Shown: positions 18,000 through 26,844 of the stretch, piece by piece
Layout: the number at the start of each line of letters is the position of its first letter
How positions within the stretch are numbered: position 1 is the first letter of the stretch
Assembly (NCBI GenBank): GCA_963778385.1
Contig: CAVZUA010000035.1
Location: forward strand, 62,001-126,000
Source of the DNA: DATARH01 sp963778385
GTDB taxonomy: Bacteria; Pseudomonadota; Alphaproteobacteria; ATCC43930; CGMCC-115725
Length of the DNA stretch: 64,000 bases
Direction of reading: 5' to 3'
Program-made: the position numbers and the translations under genes
The notes under the pieces: model-generated
What the model was told of the DNA's origin: nothing
The model's input: only the letters and a program-made list of their open reading frames with translations
Databases searched by the model: none

Positions 18000-19037
18000 A
18001 TGGCCGACACCACAACCAAACCCGCCCCAACCGCCGCACGGGCGCCGCCGCGCGGCCCCTCGATCTGGCGGCGCTACATCCGGCTGTGGCTCGCCGCGGG
18101 TGCGATCGTCCTCGGCGTCGCGCTCTATTTCATCGGCTGGGGGTTCATCGCCTATACATCGGATGCCTTTGTCTGGTCGGATCTTGTGGCGATCGCGCCG
18201 GAAGTTTCCGGCATCATCAAGACGGTTTCGATCGTCGACAATCAGACGGTGGTCGCGGGCGACAGACTGGCGACAATCGATCCCCGGCCGTTTCAGCTGG
18301 ACGTCGACCTGAAGCAGCGGCAGATCGCCAATCTGGAAGCGCTCGTCGCCGTCAAGGTCCAGACGCACGCGGGCGATGCCGCAAGCCTCGATCAGGCTAA
18401 CGCCGGACTCCGCCTCGCCCAGCAGCAATACGACCGCGCCAAAACGCTGAACGCCCAGCAATATGCCTCGCAGGAACAACTCGATCAGGCGACCGACCAG
18501 CTTCGCTCGGCACAGGATCTGGTCGCGGTGCGACAGAACCAGTCGGAGATCGACGACCGCGAGATCGCAGAGGCCAAAGCGCAGGTCGGCGTCGCGCAGG
18601 CCGAACAGGCGGTGGCGCAATACAATCTGTCGCGCACCCAACTTGCCGCCCCGGTCGACGGCTACGTTAACAATCTTACGCTGCGGCCCGGCGCTTATGC
18701 CCGCGCCGGCCAGCCGGTGATCGGCATCGTCGACAAGTCGCAATTCCGCGTCATCGCCAATTTCAAGGAAGACGTCGCCGCCGCGGTCAAGTCGGGGCAG
18801 CGCGTTTGGGTCTGGCTCGACAGCGACCCCTGGCATTTCCGTCCCGGCCATGTCCAGGGCATCGGCCGGGGCATTGCACGCGAACAGGGGCCGAGCCAGC
18901 TCCTGCCTTACGTCGCGCCGACCACCGACTGGATACGCCTGCGCCGGCGGCTGCCGGTGACGATCCTGCTCGACCCGCCGATGCCCGAAGAAGGGCTCTT
19001 CATGGGCGCGGATGCCCGCGTCTTTTTCTGGCGCTGA
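18000..19037 (+). CDS. HlyD/EmrA-type membrane fusion protein of an efflux pump
   Basis: The 345-residue protein has a single N-terminal membrane helix (about residues 28-50), a lipoyl-like half (DLVAIAPEVSGIIKTVSIVDNQ), a long coiled-coil hairpin in the middle (QANAGLRLAQQQYDRAK ...) and the second lipoyl half with QLAAPVDGYVNNLTLRPGAYA. It bridges an inner-membrane exporter to the periplasm. The next gene encodes a FUSC-type transporter 5 bases downstream, so the pair resembles AaeA/AaeB aromatic-acid efflux. Confidence 0.88.
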   Translation: MADTTTKPAPTAARAPPRGPSIWRRYIRLWLAAGAIVLGVALYFIGWGFIAYTSDAFVWSDLVAIAPEVSGIIKTVSIVDNQTVVAGDRLATIDPRPFQLDVDLKQRQIANLEALVAVKVQTHAGDAASLDQANAGLRLAQQQYDRAKTLNAQQYASQEQLDQATDQLRSAQDLVAVRQNQSEIDDREIAEAKAQVGVAQAEQAVAQYNLSRTQLAAPVDGYVNNLTLRPGAYARAGQPVIGIVDKSQFRVIANFKEDVAAAVKSGQRVWVWLDSDPWHFRPGHVQGIGRGIAREQGPSQLLPYVAPTTDWIRLRRRLPVTILLDPPMPEEGLFMGADARVFFWR

Positions 19038-19042
19038 GCGCG

Positions 19043-20101
19043 ATGCCGGACCCGATCACGCGCCTCACGCACGATCTCGCCGGTGATCTGCGGGCGCTGA
19101 CGCTGACCGGCCCGCGCGCGAATGCGGCACTGCGCAGTGCGCTCGCCACCGTGCTCGCGGTGCTGGTTGCATTCGTGCTGCATCTCGACAACCCGTACTG
19201 GGCCGGCATTTCCGGGGTCGTGCTCGTCCAGAGCGACCGCGCCGCGACCGTGGCGCGCAGCATAGATCGCATCATCGGCACGATGCTCGGCGCGACGATC
19301 GGCTATCTCGGCGCCGGACTCGCCGCCGACCATCTGGCGTTTCTTGCGCTCGTCGGCGGCGGCACCGCGTTCACGCTCTACGCCCAGGACCGTGCCGAGC
19401 ACGGCTACGCCTTCTTGCTGAGCGGTATCACGATGGTGCTGATCCTGTTCGGCTCGCTGGCAACGCCGGACAAGGCGCTCGAGCTTGCCGTTTATCGCGG
19501 TTTCGAAATCCTTGTCGGGGTCTTCGCGGCCTGCGCTGTCGACTATGCGCTGGCCCCGCCGTCGACGCTCGCGGCGGTTATTCCGAAACCCGGCATCTTC
19601 GCGCCGCCGCTCGATCGGGAGCTCGCGGCGATCGCGATCAGCGGGGGCATCGCCATCATAATCATCCCGCTGGTCTGGGAGACCCTCGACCTGCCCGGCC
19701 TCAGCCAGACGCCGATCACCGCCTTCGTCATCCTTGTCGCGATGCGTCAGGAGCCCGGCTGGCGGGCACTGACGCGCGCCGTCGGTTGCCTGTTCGGCGG
19801 GATCTGGGGGCTCGCCGCGCTGCACATCGTCGGCGACGCGTTCCTGCCCTGGCTGCTGACGCTGTTTCTCGGTCTCTACCTCGCCGCGCACATCAACCAG
19901 GGCAATGGCGACGCCGCTTATGTCGGCATGCAAGGGGGGATCGCCATCGTGGTTACGATGGTCCAGGGCTGGGGCGTTTCGCCGGACATCGATTCGGCGT
20001 TCGAACGGCTGGTAGGCGTCTTTGGCGGCGTTATCGTCGTCTCGCTGTGTCAGCCGCTGCTCACGCCGCCGGCCCGCTGGCTCGTCCACGCGGACAAGTA
20101 A
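19043..20101 (+). CDS. FUSC-family aromatic acid exporter (half-length AaeB-like)
   Basis: The 352-residue membrane protein has two blocks of closely packed helices, the first including SALATVLAVLVAFVLHLDNP and YWAGISGVVLVQ, typical of the fusaric-acid resistance family; IDRIIGTMLGATIGYLGAG follows the first block. It is about half the length of E. coli AaeB and lacks the large cytoplasmic domain, as in many alphaproteobacterial members. ATG at 19043 is 5 bases after the HlyD stop, so co-translation is expected. It likely relieves accumulation of aromatic acids made in this region; that link is inferred from location. Confidence 0.85.
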   Translation: MPDPITRLTHDLAGDLRALTLTGPRANAALRSALATVLAVLVAFVLHLDNPYWAGISGVVLVQSDRAATVARSIDRIIGTMLGATIGYLGAGLAADHLAFLALVGGGTAFTLYAQDRAEHGYAFLLSGITMVLILFGSLATPDKALELAVYRGFEILVGVFAACAVDYALAPPSTLAAVIPKPGIFAPPLDRELAAIAISGGIAIIIIPLVWETLDLPGLSQTPITAFVILVAMRQEPGWRALTRAVGCLFGGIWGLAALHIVGDAFLPWLLTLFLGLYLAAHINQGNGDAAYVGMQGGIAIVVTMVQGWGVSPDIDSAFERLVGVFGGVIVVSLCQPLLTPPARWLVHADK

Positions 20102-20116
20102 TCTCAGGAGAGGAAC

Positions 20117-21034
20117 ATGCCGCTCGATTACGAAAAGCGCGACGGGGTCGCCTATATTACGCTGAACAATCCGGCCAAGGCCAACATCCTCGACAAGAAG
20201 ATGTCGGATGACATCTCCGCCGCGTGGAGCGATCTGTGGGAGGACCGTTCGGTCCGCTGCGCGATCCTCACCGGCGCCGGCGACCGGCATTTCTGCGGCG
20301 GGCACAATCTGACGCCGCGCCCCGACCTCACCGCCGAAGATCGCGAGTACCTGCGCACCAACCGCATCTACTGGCCGCTCGCCGGCACCGTGCACGGGCA
20401 GAAGACCGGCGTCGACGGGCGCATGGGCGACCACTACCCCCGCGTCTGGAAGCCGGTCATTGCCGCGGTCAATGGCTGGGCGGCGGGGGCCGGGCTCTAC
20501 ATCCTGCTGTCGTCGACCGACATCCGGATCGCCAGCGCCGAGCACGCGCGCTTCAAGTTCGCGTTGCTGACGCAGGGCTGGCTCGGCAACGGCCCGGGCG
20601 CGGCGCTGCTCGCCAAGCAGCTGCGCTATTCCGATGCGATGAAAATTCTGCTCACCGACGAGCCGTTCGACGCCGCCGAGGCGCTGCGCATCGGTCTGGT
20701 GAACGAGGTCGTCCCGCACGCGCAGCTCATGGAGCGCGCCGAGAAGATGGCGCGCCACATCTGTACGCTGCCGCCGCTCGCGGTGCGGATGATGAAGGAA
20801 TACGTCGTCCGCTTCGGCGACTTACCGACCGACCAGTCCTGGCACATCCAGAACCTGATCAACCATCTGCTGATCCAGACCACGATGGACGGCGAGGAAG
20901 GGCGCAAGGCGTTCAACGAAAAGCGCCCGCCCAACTTTACCGGCACGCTGCGCAAGCGCGGCGAACCTTGGCCGGACCTTTCACCCGAAGACGCCGAACG
21001 GCTCGACGAGGCCTACCGGAGCGGGGAGTTTTAG
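20117..21034 (+). CDS. Enoyl-CoA hydratase/isomerase family protein
   Basis: The 305-residue crotonase-fold protein has the oxyanion-hole regions GDRHFCGGHNLTP and AAVNGWAAGAGLYILLSSTD. It is longer than usual by an insert around residues 75-105 (the RTNRIYWPLAGTVHGQKTG area). A clear AGGAGAGG ribosome site precedes ATG at 20117. It follows the FUSC gene by 15 bases and may be cotranscribed with the efflux pair. The C-terminal end KRPPNFTG resembles the KRRPNFKG of the crotonase at 8414. Its CoA substrate is unknown. Confidence 0.87.
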   Translation: MPLDYEKRDGVAYITLNNPAKANILDKKMSDDISAAWSDLWEDRSVRCAILTGAGDRHFCGGHNLTPRPDLTAEDREYLRTNRIYWPLAGTVHGQKTGVDGRMGDHYPRVWKPVIAAVNGWAAGAGLYILLSSTDIRIASAEHARFKFALLTQGWLGNGPGAALLAKQLRYSDAMKILLTDEPFDAAEALRIGLVNEVVPHAQLMERAEKMARHICTLPPLAVRMMKEYVVRFGDLPTDQSWHIQNLINHLLIQTTMDGEEGRKAFNEKRPPNFTGTLRKRGEPWPDLSPEDAERLDEAYRSGEF

Positions 21035-21076
21035 CGGGCGATCTCCGGGCGGGTAAACGCGCTCCTCGGCGCTCTG

Positions 21077-21682
21077 ATGTTTCCGCGAACCGTCATTCTT
21101 TTTGTGCGGCTGCCTCGCCTTGGCCGCGGGAAGCGGCGGCTGGCGCGCGAAATCGGCGATATCGCGGCGGTGCGATTCGAGCGGCTGATGCTGGCGCGCA
21201 GCTTGCGGCGGTTGGGACGTGACAGACGGTGGCGGCTGAGACTGGCGGTGACGCCGAACGGTGCCGCGCGCGTTTGGCCCTATGCGATGCCGCAGGGGCG
21301 AGGCGATCTCGGCGGCCGCATGCGCCGCGCGCTGGCGGCGGCGGGACCGGGGCCGCGGCTGTTGGTCGGCAGCGATATTCCCGGGATGACGGCCGCGCAC
21401 ATCGCCGCGGCGTTCCGGCTGCTCGGGCGGCACGACATCGTCTTGGGGCCGGCGCGCGACGGCGGGTTCTGGCTGATCGGCTGCCGGCATCGTCCACCGG
21501 ATTTTGGCACGGTGCGCTGGTCGAGCCCGCACGCGCTCGCGGACGTGCTCGCCAATTTGCCGCCGCGGGTGTCGGTCGGCTTCGCGGCGACGCTCGACGA
21601 TGTCGATGACGCTGCCGGATACCGGCGGTTCGCCAACTGCGCCCTGCGCCTGGCGCTTACTTCTCCTGCAAGCGCGGCATGA
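21077..21682 (+). CDS. TIGR04282-family (DUF2064) glycosyltransferase-like protein
   Basis: The 201-residue protein matches the GT-A-like TIGR04282/DUF2064 family, sometimes annotated as arsenosugar biosynthesis glycosyltransferase. Visible motifs are GDLGGRMRRAL, LLVGSDIPGMTAAHI (the nucleotide-sugar DxD region), and VLGPARDGGFWLIGC. It is Arg-rich, especially after residue 25. The gene overlaps the convergent moaB by 26 bases at their 3' ends. The arsenosugar role is established only for some clustered members and no arsenic genes are near, so I do not assign it here. Confidence 0.75.
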   Translation: MFPRTVILFVRLPRLGRGKRRLAREIGDIAAVRFERLMLARSLRRLGRDRRWRLRLAVTPNGAARVWPYAMPQGRGDLGGRMRRALAAAGPGPRLLVGSDIPGMTAAHIAAAFRLLGRHDIVLGPARDGGFWLIGCRHRPPDFGTVRWSSPHALADVLANLPPRVSVGFAATLDDVDDAAGYRRFANCALRLALTSPASAA

Positions 21683-22184
21683 GCTCGACGAAGTTGCAAG
21701 GACGCCAGCGATTGTCGAGCTGGTGCACGAGGATGCCGTCCCAGGCGTCGCGGCAGGCGCCGGGCGAGCCGGGCAGCGCGAAGAGATAGGTGCCGCCGGC
21801 GACGCCGGCGGTGGCGCGGCTCTGGATCGTCGAGGTGCCGATCTTCTCGTAGCTCTGCCAGCGGAACAGCTCGCCAAAGCCGGCGATCTCCTTCTCGTAG
21901 ACGGCGTGGAACGCCTCCGGGGTGACGTCGCGGCCGGTTACGCCGGTGCCGCCGGTCGAGATCACCACATCGATCTCCGGGTCGGCGACCCAGGCCTTTA
22001 GCTGCGCGACGATGTCGTCGATTTCGTCGCGGATGATCTTGCGCGCGGCGATCTTGTGCCCAGCCTGTTCGGCGCGCTCCTGCAGCGTGTTGCCGGAACG
22101 GTCATCGGCGGCGCTGCGCGTGTCGGACACGGTCAAGAGGGCGATGTTGACCGGGAGGAAGGGACGGTCGTGGTTGAGGGGCAT
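21657..22184 (-). CDS. moaB: Molybdenum cofactor biosynthesis protein MoaB
   Basis: The 175-residue MoaB/Mog-family protein binds molybdopterin and catalyses or assists its adenylylation before metal insertion. Conserved blocks are NIALLTVSDTRSAADDRSGN, VVISTGGTGVTGRDVTPEAF and FALPGSPGACRDAWDGIL. The open frame extends to 22223, but ATG at 22184 lies just downstream of AGGAG and gives the family's normal length. Two molybdenum hydroxylases in this window (13956 and 38947) would use the cofactor, though the gene is probably housekeeping. Confidence 0.93.
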   Translation of the reverse strand: MPLNHDRPFLPVNIALLTVSDTRSAADDRSGNTLQERAEQAGHKIAARKIIRDEIDDIVAQLKAWVADPEIDVVISTGGTGVTGRDVTPEAFHAVYEKEIAGFGELFRWQSYEKIGTSTIQSRATAGVAGGTYLFALPGSPGACRDAWDGILVHQLDNRWRPCNFVELMPRLQEK

Positions 22185-22217
22185 GGGGTGCTCCTGGGAT
22201 ATGTCGGCGCCTCGAAT

Positions 22218-22297
22218 CGTCATTCCCGCGAAGGCGGGAATCCAGGGCCGCCGCTCCGTCGCTCACCCTGGACCCCCGCTTTCGCGGGGGTGACGAG
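22218..22297. repeat. Paired palindromic repeat, family C
   Basis: The left hairpin (cccgcgaaggcggg flanked by gtcatt and aatccagg) and an inverted right hairpin (cccccgctttcgcggggg flanked by ccctgga and tgacga) are separated by about 15 bases. It lies between moaB and the uracil-DNA glycosylase gene upstream. Confidence 0.8.
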
Positions 22298-22318
22298 AAA
22301 TATCGGATCGATCGTGTT

Positions 22319-23227
22319 CTAGCTCAACTCCGTCAGCTTTGCCTTTAGCGCCAGGAGGTCGCGCCAGGCTTCGCGCTTGCGCTCGGGGCTGCGCAGCAGG
22401 AAGGCGGGGTGAAACGTCGGCAGCGTCGGCAGCGGCGCGTCGAGGCCGGGGACCGCGAGGTCGAACCAGCGGCCGCGCAGGCGGGTGATGCCCTCGGCGG
22501 TGTCGAGCAGGGTACTCGCGGCGGTGCCGCCGGCCAGCACCAGCAGCTTGGGCTGCGACAACGCGATGTGGCGGAAGACGAACGGCAGGCAAGAGGCGAT
22601 CTCCTGCACGGTCGGCTTGCGGTTGCCGGGTGGGCGCCAGTAGATGACGTTGGTGATCTGAACGCCGCTGCGGTCGAGGCCGATCGCCGCCAGCATGCGG
22701 TCGAGCAGCTGCCCGGCGCGGCCGACAAAGGGTGTTCCCAGGCGGTCTTCGTCGGCGCCGGGGGCCTCGCCGACGATCATCACCGGCGCCGCGGGGTTGC
22801 CGTCGGCAAAGACCGTGTTGGTCGCGGTGCGCTTCAGCGGACAGGCGTCAAAGCCGGCGATCAGCGCGGCGAGCGCCTCGATCGAATTCGCCTGCGCGGC
22901 CAGTGCGCGCGCCGATTGCGCCGGCTCGGCCGCCGATTCGGTTAGCGCTCGCGGCGGCGCGGCGGCGGCCGGCGGCCGCGCCGCGTAACCTCCACCCCGA
23001 CCCTCGCCCGCCAGCGGGGGAGGGGAATGGTGGGCGTCGGCGTTCCTGGTCCCCTCCCCCGCCAGCGGGGGAGGGTTAGGGTGGGGGTTGGCAGATGCCA
23101 GGCGGTTGAGTGCCAGGTGATTTATCGGCTCGGGGCCGATCGCCTCGTCGGCGCCCATCTCGATCTGCCATTGCAGTAGCGCCAGCGCCTGGTCGGGGGT
23201 GAGGGTGGCGGGTTCGGGCGAGGCCAT
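22319..23227 (-). CDS. Uracil-DNA glycosylase (family 4/5-like) with a palindrome-encoded insert
   Basis: The 302-residue protein removes uracil from DNA as the first step of base-excision repair. The catalytic region MIVGEAPGADEDRLGTPFVG, the segment ITNVIYWRPPGNRKPT and the late LPTFHPAFLLR are standard for this superfamily. The N-terminal helix (LTPDQALALLQWQIEMGADE) is separated from the catalytic domain by a linker in which residues about 47-79 (NPPPLAGEG twice) are encoded by a complete family A palindrome at 22990-23089. The frame stays open through it. The longer open frame reaching 24790 is only a shadow of the gene on the other strand; ATG at 23227 is the natural start. Confidence 0.9.
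   Translation of the reverse strand: MASPEPATLTPDQALALLQWQIEMGADEAIGPEPINHLALNRLASANPHPNPPPLAGEGTRNADAHHSPPPLAGEGRGGGYAARPPAAAAPPRALTESAAEPAQSARALAAQANSIEALAALIAGFDACPLKRTATNTVFADGNPAAPVMIVGEAPGADEDRLGTPFVGRAGQLLDRMLAAIGLDRSGVQITNVIYWRPPGNRKPTVQEIASCLPFVFRHIALSQPKLLVLAGGTAASTLLDTAEGITRLRGRWFDLAVPGLDAPLPTLPTFHPAFLLRSPERKREAWRDLLALKAKLTELS
22990..23089. repeat. Family A palindrome inside the uracil-DNA glycosylase gene
   Basis: Two inverted units (ccaccccgaccctcgcccgc ... and its partner ending gttagggtggggg) match the intergenic family A copies but sit wholly within the coding sequence, in frame with it, between the N-terminal helix and the catalytic domain. Confidence 0.85.
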
Positions 23228-23283
23228 CGGGAAAGCGTAGCAATCTTCGCTCGGATCGGCATTCAGGATTATCGAGATGCGGC

Positions 23284-23325
23284 TGTCATTCCGGGTTCGC
23301 GCTTCCGGCGCGTCCGGGAATGACA
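23284..23325. repeat. Single palindrome, family C-like (tgtcattccggg...cccgggaatgaca type)
   Basis: A near-perfect hairpin with arms tgtcattccggg and tccgggaatgaca encloses gcgcttccggcgcg. It lies in the divergent spacer between the glycosylase and etfD genes, so it sits close to both promoters. Confidence 0.6.
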
Positions 23326-23395
23326 ATGGGAGGGCCACTGCCGTTTTTGCGCCCATCATATATAACCGTGGCAAAACAAGACCTGGAGCGACGCG

Positions 23396-25036
23396 GTGCC
23401 CGAGACTGAAGCGATCGAACGCGAGCGGATGGAATATGACGTGGTCATCGTCGGGGCCGGGCCGTCGGGGCTGGCCGCGTCGATCCGCCTGAAGCAGCTC
23501 GCGGCGGAGGCGGGGAGCGAGATCGCGGTCTGCGTCATCGAGAAGGGGTCGGAGGTCGGGGCGCATATCCTGTCGGGCGCGGTGTTCGAGCCGCGCGCGC
23601 TCAACGAGCTGATCCCCGACTGGCGCGAGCGCGCCGCGCCGCTCAACACTCTGGCGGTCGAAGACCGCTTTCTGCTGCTCTCCGAGCGCAAGGCACACCG
23701 GCTGCCGACGCCGCCGCAGATGCACAATCACGGCAACTACATCATCAGCCTGGGCAATCTGTGCCGCTGGCTGGCGACGCAGGCCGAGGAGCTGGGGGTC
23801 GAAATCTATCCCGGATTCGCGGCGGCTGAGGTGCTGTACGACGAGACCGGCCGGGTGCTCGGCGTCGCGACGGGCGATATGGGAATCGGCAAGGACGGGC
23901 AGCCGACGGCCGGCTATACGCCCGGCGTCGAGCTGCGCGGGCGGCAGACGATCTTCGCCGAGGGCGCGCGCGGCTCGCTGACCAAGACGCTCGTCGAGCG
24001 CTTCCACCTGCGCGACGAATGCGATCCGCAGACCTATGCGATCGGCATCAAGGAGCTGTGGGAGATCGACCCGGCCAAGCACCAGCCGGGGCTGGTGGTC
24101 CATACGGTCGGCTGGCCGCTCGACAACCGCACCTACGGCGGGTCGTTTCTCTACCATCTCGAAGGCGGGCAGGTGTCGGTCGGGTTTGTCATCGGGCTCG
24201 ATTACGACAACCCTTATCTGTCGCCGTTCGAGGAGTTTCAGCGCTTCAAGACGCATCCGGCGATCCGGCCGTTTTTCGAGGGCGGGCGACGCGTCGCCTA
24301 TGGTGCGCGGGCGCTCAACGAGGGCGGGTTCCAGTCGATCCCGCGCATGGATTTTCCCGGCGGCGCGCTGACCGGCTGCGCCGCGGGCTTTGTCAACGTG
24401 CCGAAGATCAAGGGCAGCCACACCGCGATGAAGTCCGGCATGGTCGCGGCCGAGGCGATCTTCGCCCGGCTCAACGGCGACGAGGGCGCCAGCGTGCGCG
24501 CTGGTTTGGAGCGCAGCTGGGTGTGGGACGAGCTCTACCGGGTGCGCAACATCCGCCCGAGCTTCCGGCTCGGGATGTGGGCGGGGCTGGCCTATTCGGC
24601 GATCGATACGTATCTGTTCCGCGGTCGGGCGCCGTGGACCTTTCACAATCATTCCGACTACGACCAGATCGCGCCCAAGGATGCGTTTGCGCCGATCCAA
24701 TACCCACGGCCGGACGGCAAAATCAGCTTCGACCGGCTGACCTCGGTGTCGTTCTCCTTCACCAACCACGAGGAGAACCAGCCGGCGCATCTCAAATTAC
24801 GCGATCCGGAAAAGGCAATTTCAATTAATTACCGGCTCTACGATTCGCCGGAACAGCGCTATTGTCCGGCAGGGGTCTACGAAATCGTCGACGACGCGGT
24901 GGCGGGCGGCAAAAGGCTGCAGATCAACGCGCAGAACTGTGTCCACTGCAAGACCTGCGACATCAAGGACCCGACACAGAATATCGATTGGGTGGTACCG
25001 GAAGGCGGTGGGGGGCCCAACTACCCCAATATGTGA
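23396..25036 (+). CDS. etfD: Electron transfer flavoprotein-ubiquinone oxidoreductase
   Basis: The 546-residue inner-membrane-associated enzyme moves electrons from ETF (reduced by acyl-CoA and other dehydrogenases) to ubiquinone. It has the FAD motif VVIVGAGPSGLAASIRLKQL, the typical GAHILSGAVFEPRALNELIP, and a C-terminal 4Fe-4S site formed by CPAGVYE and NCVHCKTCDIKDP. The best-fitting start is GTG at 23396 with a TGGAG site; ATG at 23429 (MEYDVV) is the alternative. It is followed 26 bases later by the TPR protein and then ispE, a recurring alphaproteobacterial order. Confidence 0.95.
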   Translation: MPETEAIERERMEYDVVIVGAGPSGLAASIRLKQLAAEAGSEIAVCVIEKGSEVGAHILSGAVFEPRALNELIPDWRERAAPLNTLAVEDRFLLLSERKAHRLPTPPQMHNHGNYIISLGNLCRWLATQAEELGVEIYPGFAAAEVLYDETGRVLGVATGDMGIGKDGQPTAGYTPGVELRGRQTIFAEGARGSLTKTLVERFHLRDECDPQTYAIGIKELWEIDPAKHQPGLVVHTVGWPLDNRTYGGSFLYHLEGGQVSVGFVIGLDYDNPYLSPFEEFQRFKTHPAIRPFFEGGRRVAYGARALNEGGFQSIPRMDFPGGALTGCAAGFVNVPKIKGSHTAMKSGMVAAEAIFARLNGDEGASVRAGLERSWVWDELYRVRNIRPSFRLGMWAGLAYSAIDTYLFRGRAPWTFHNHSDYDQIAPKDAFAPIQYPRPDGKISFDRLTSVSFSFTNHEENQPAHLKLRDPEKAISINYRLYDSPEQRYCPAGVYEIVDDAVAGGKRLQINAQNCVHCKTCDIKDPTQNIDWVVPEGGGGPNYPNM

Positions 25037-25062
25037 GGACGCCTCGCAGCGACGAGGCGCGG

Positions 25063-26844
25063 ATGGTGGCAATGGCATCTGTGGCAAGGACAAGAACGAA
25101 CCGGGGCTTGGCGCTGCTTGGCGCCGCGCTCGCCTGGACGCTGCCGGCCGTCGCCGCGCCAACTCCGCCGGGGAGCGAGAACAAACCGCCGCCCGCCGTG
25201 GTCGCCGATCTTTACGGCAATTACCTGGCCGGTCGGCACGCCGAGCGGATGCGCGACTATCCGGCCGCGGCGGCGTGGTTCGACAAGGCGATCGTCGCCG
25301 ACCCCGATGCGCCCGAGTTGATCAGCCGCACCTTTCTGATGGCGGTCGGCGCCGGCAATTTCGACCGGGCCCGGCCGCTCGCCGACCAGGTGCTCAAGCT
25401 GGACGGCACGGACGCCCTGGCCCGGTTGGTGCTGATCATCGACCGGCTCAAGGCCGGCGATAACGCCGGCGCGCTGCAGAACGCCACGGCGCTGCCGACG
25501 GACGGCGTGCATCGATTTATCGCGCCGCTGGCGCTGGCCTGGACGCGGATGGCGGCGGGCGATCTCCCTGGCGCCGATGCGGCGCTGCAGCAGCTCGAAA
25601 AATTCAACGGCTTCCAGCCGCTCAAGGACTTCCAGCTCGGCCTGCTTTACGATTTCGCCAACCAGCCGGACAAGGCCCAGGGCTTTTACGAGAAGACGCT
25701 GGCCGACAACCAGCAGCTCAACTGGCGGCTGACCGACGCGATCGCCAATTTTTATGAGCGCCACGGCAAAGCCAGTCAGGCCAAGGCGCTCTACCAGAAA
25801 TTCATCGACCAGAATACCGGCAGCGAGATCGCGCAGACGGTGCTCGCCGCGCGGCCGCCGGGGGTGCCGAAGCCGCTGATCGCCGCGCCCTCCGACGGGC
25901 TGGCCGAGGCCATGTTCGATCTGGCGAGCGTGCTGAACCAGAGCGAGACGATGGATCTCGCGCTGGTTTATGTGCGGTTCGCGCTGGCGCTGCAGCCGGA
26001 TTTCCGCCTCGCGCAGCTGCTGCTCGCCGATGTGCTGTCGGCGCAGAGCGAGCCGGCGCAAAGCCTCGCGGTGCTGGAGCAGATCCCGAAGAGCTCGCCC
26101 TACTCATGGTCGGCGCGGCTGCGCGCGGCGGCCAACCTCGATTCGCTCGACCGCGCCGACGAGGCGATCGCGCAGCTGAGGCAGATGGCGGCGGAAGCGC
26201 CAAAGACGATCGGCGCCGATGTGCAGCTCGGCGACATTCTGCGCAACAAGAAGCGGTTCGAGGAGGCCGGCGTGGCCTACAACGAGGCCATCGAGCGTGC
26301 CGCCGCGCTGGGCCTGCCCGACCGCTGGGCCCTGTTTTACGATCGGGGCGTCGCTTATGAGCGTGCCGGCAAGTGGAAAGAGGCCGAGCCTGATCTCGAG
26401 CACGCGCTTGAGCTGAAGCCCGACCAGCCGCTGATCCTCAACTATCTCGGTTACTCCTGGGTCGACAAGGGCATCAAGCTCGACCAGGGCCTCAAGATGA
26501 TCGAAAAGGCGGTCGAACTGCGGCCGGAGGACGGCTATATCGTCGACAGCCTCGGCTGGGCGCATTACCGGCTCGGCGACTACAAGGCGGCGGTCGACAA
26601 TCTCGAACGCGCGGTCGAGCTGGTACCGTCCGACCCCACGATCAACGACCATCTGGGCGACGCGTATTGGCGCACCGGCCGGTTCGTCGAGGCGCGCTAC
26701 CAGTGGCGCCGCGCGCTGCAGTTCAGTCCGGAGAAGGACGACATCCGCCCGATTGAGGCGAAGCTCGACCAGGGGCTGGCGCCGCTGCCGGCGTCCAGCC
26801 CGGCGCCCGGTGCGCCGGCCAAGCCGGCGGAGCGCGGCGGCTGA
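25063..26844 (+). CDS. Exported tetratricopeptide-repeat protein
   Basis: The 593-residue protein has an N-terminal signal sequence (NRGLALLGAALAWTLPAVAA, cleavage near residue 32) and then many TPR helices, clearest from residue 430 on (LEHALELKPDQPLILNYLGY, AVELRPEDGYIVDSLGWAHY, AVELVPSDPTINDHLGDAYW). TPR arrays hold together protein complexes; proteins of this type next to etfD and ispE are common in Rhodospirillales but have no settled role. Its stop codon overlaps the putative CTG start of ispE (CTGA), suggesting coupling. Confidence 0.87.
   Translation: MVAMASVARTRTNRGLALLGAALAWTLPAVAAPTPPGSENKPPPAVVADLYGNYLAGRHAERMRDYPAAAAWFDKAIVADPDAPELISRTFLMAVGAGNFDRARPLADQVLKLDGTDALARLVLIIDRLKAGDNAGALQNATALPTDGVHRFIAPLALAWTRMAAGDLPGADAALQQLEKFNGFQPLKDFQLGLLYDFANQPDKAQGFYEKTLADNQQLNWRLTDAIANFYERHGKASQAKALYQKFIDQNTGSEIAQTVLAARPPGVPKPLIAAPSDGLAEAMFDLASVLNQSETMDLALVYVRFALALQPDFRLAQLLLADVLSAQSEPAQSLAVLEQIPKSSPYSWSARLRAAANLDSLDRADEAIAQLRQMAAEAPKTIGADVQLGDILRNKKRFEEAGVAYNEAIERAAALGLPDRWALFYDRGVAYERAGKWKEAEPDLEHALELKPDQPLILNYLGYSWVDKGIKLDQGLKMIEKAVELRPEDGYIVDSLGWAHYRLGDYKAAVDNLERAVELVPSDPTINDHLGDAYWRTGRFVEARYQWRRALQFSPEKDDIRPIEAKLDQGLAPLPASSPAPGAPAKPAERGG

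Noticed and set aside
18908..20758. 616-codon minus-strand open frame
   Set aside because: It is antisense to the FUSC and crotonase genes, and charged low-complexity translation marks it as a shadow.
22319..24790. An 823-codon minus-strand open frame continuous with the glycosylase
   Set aside because: Its upstream two thirds lie antisense to etfD, which is clearly coding, and have no recognisable domains. The glycosylase starts at 23227.
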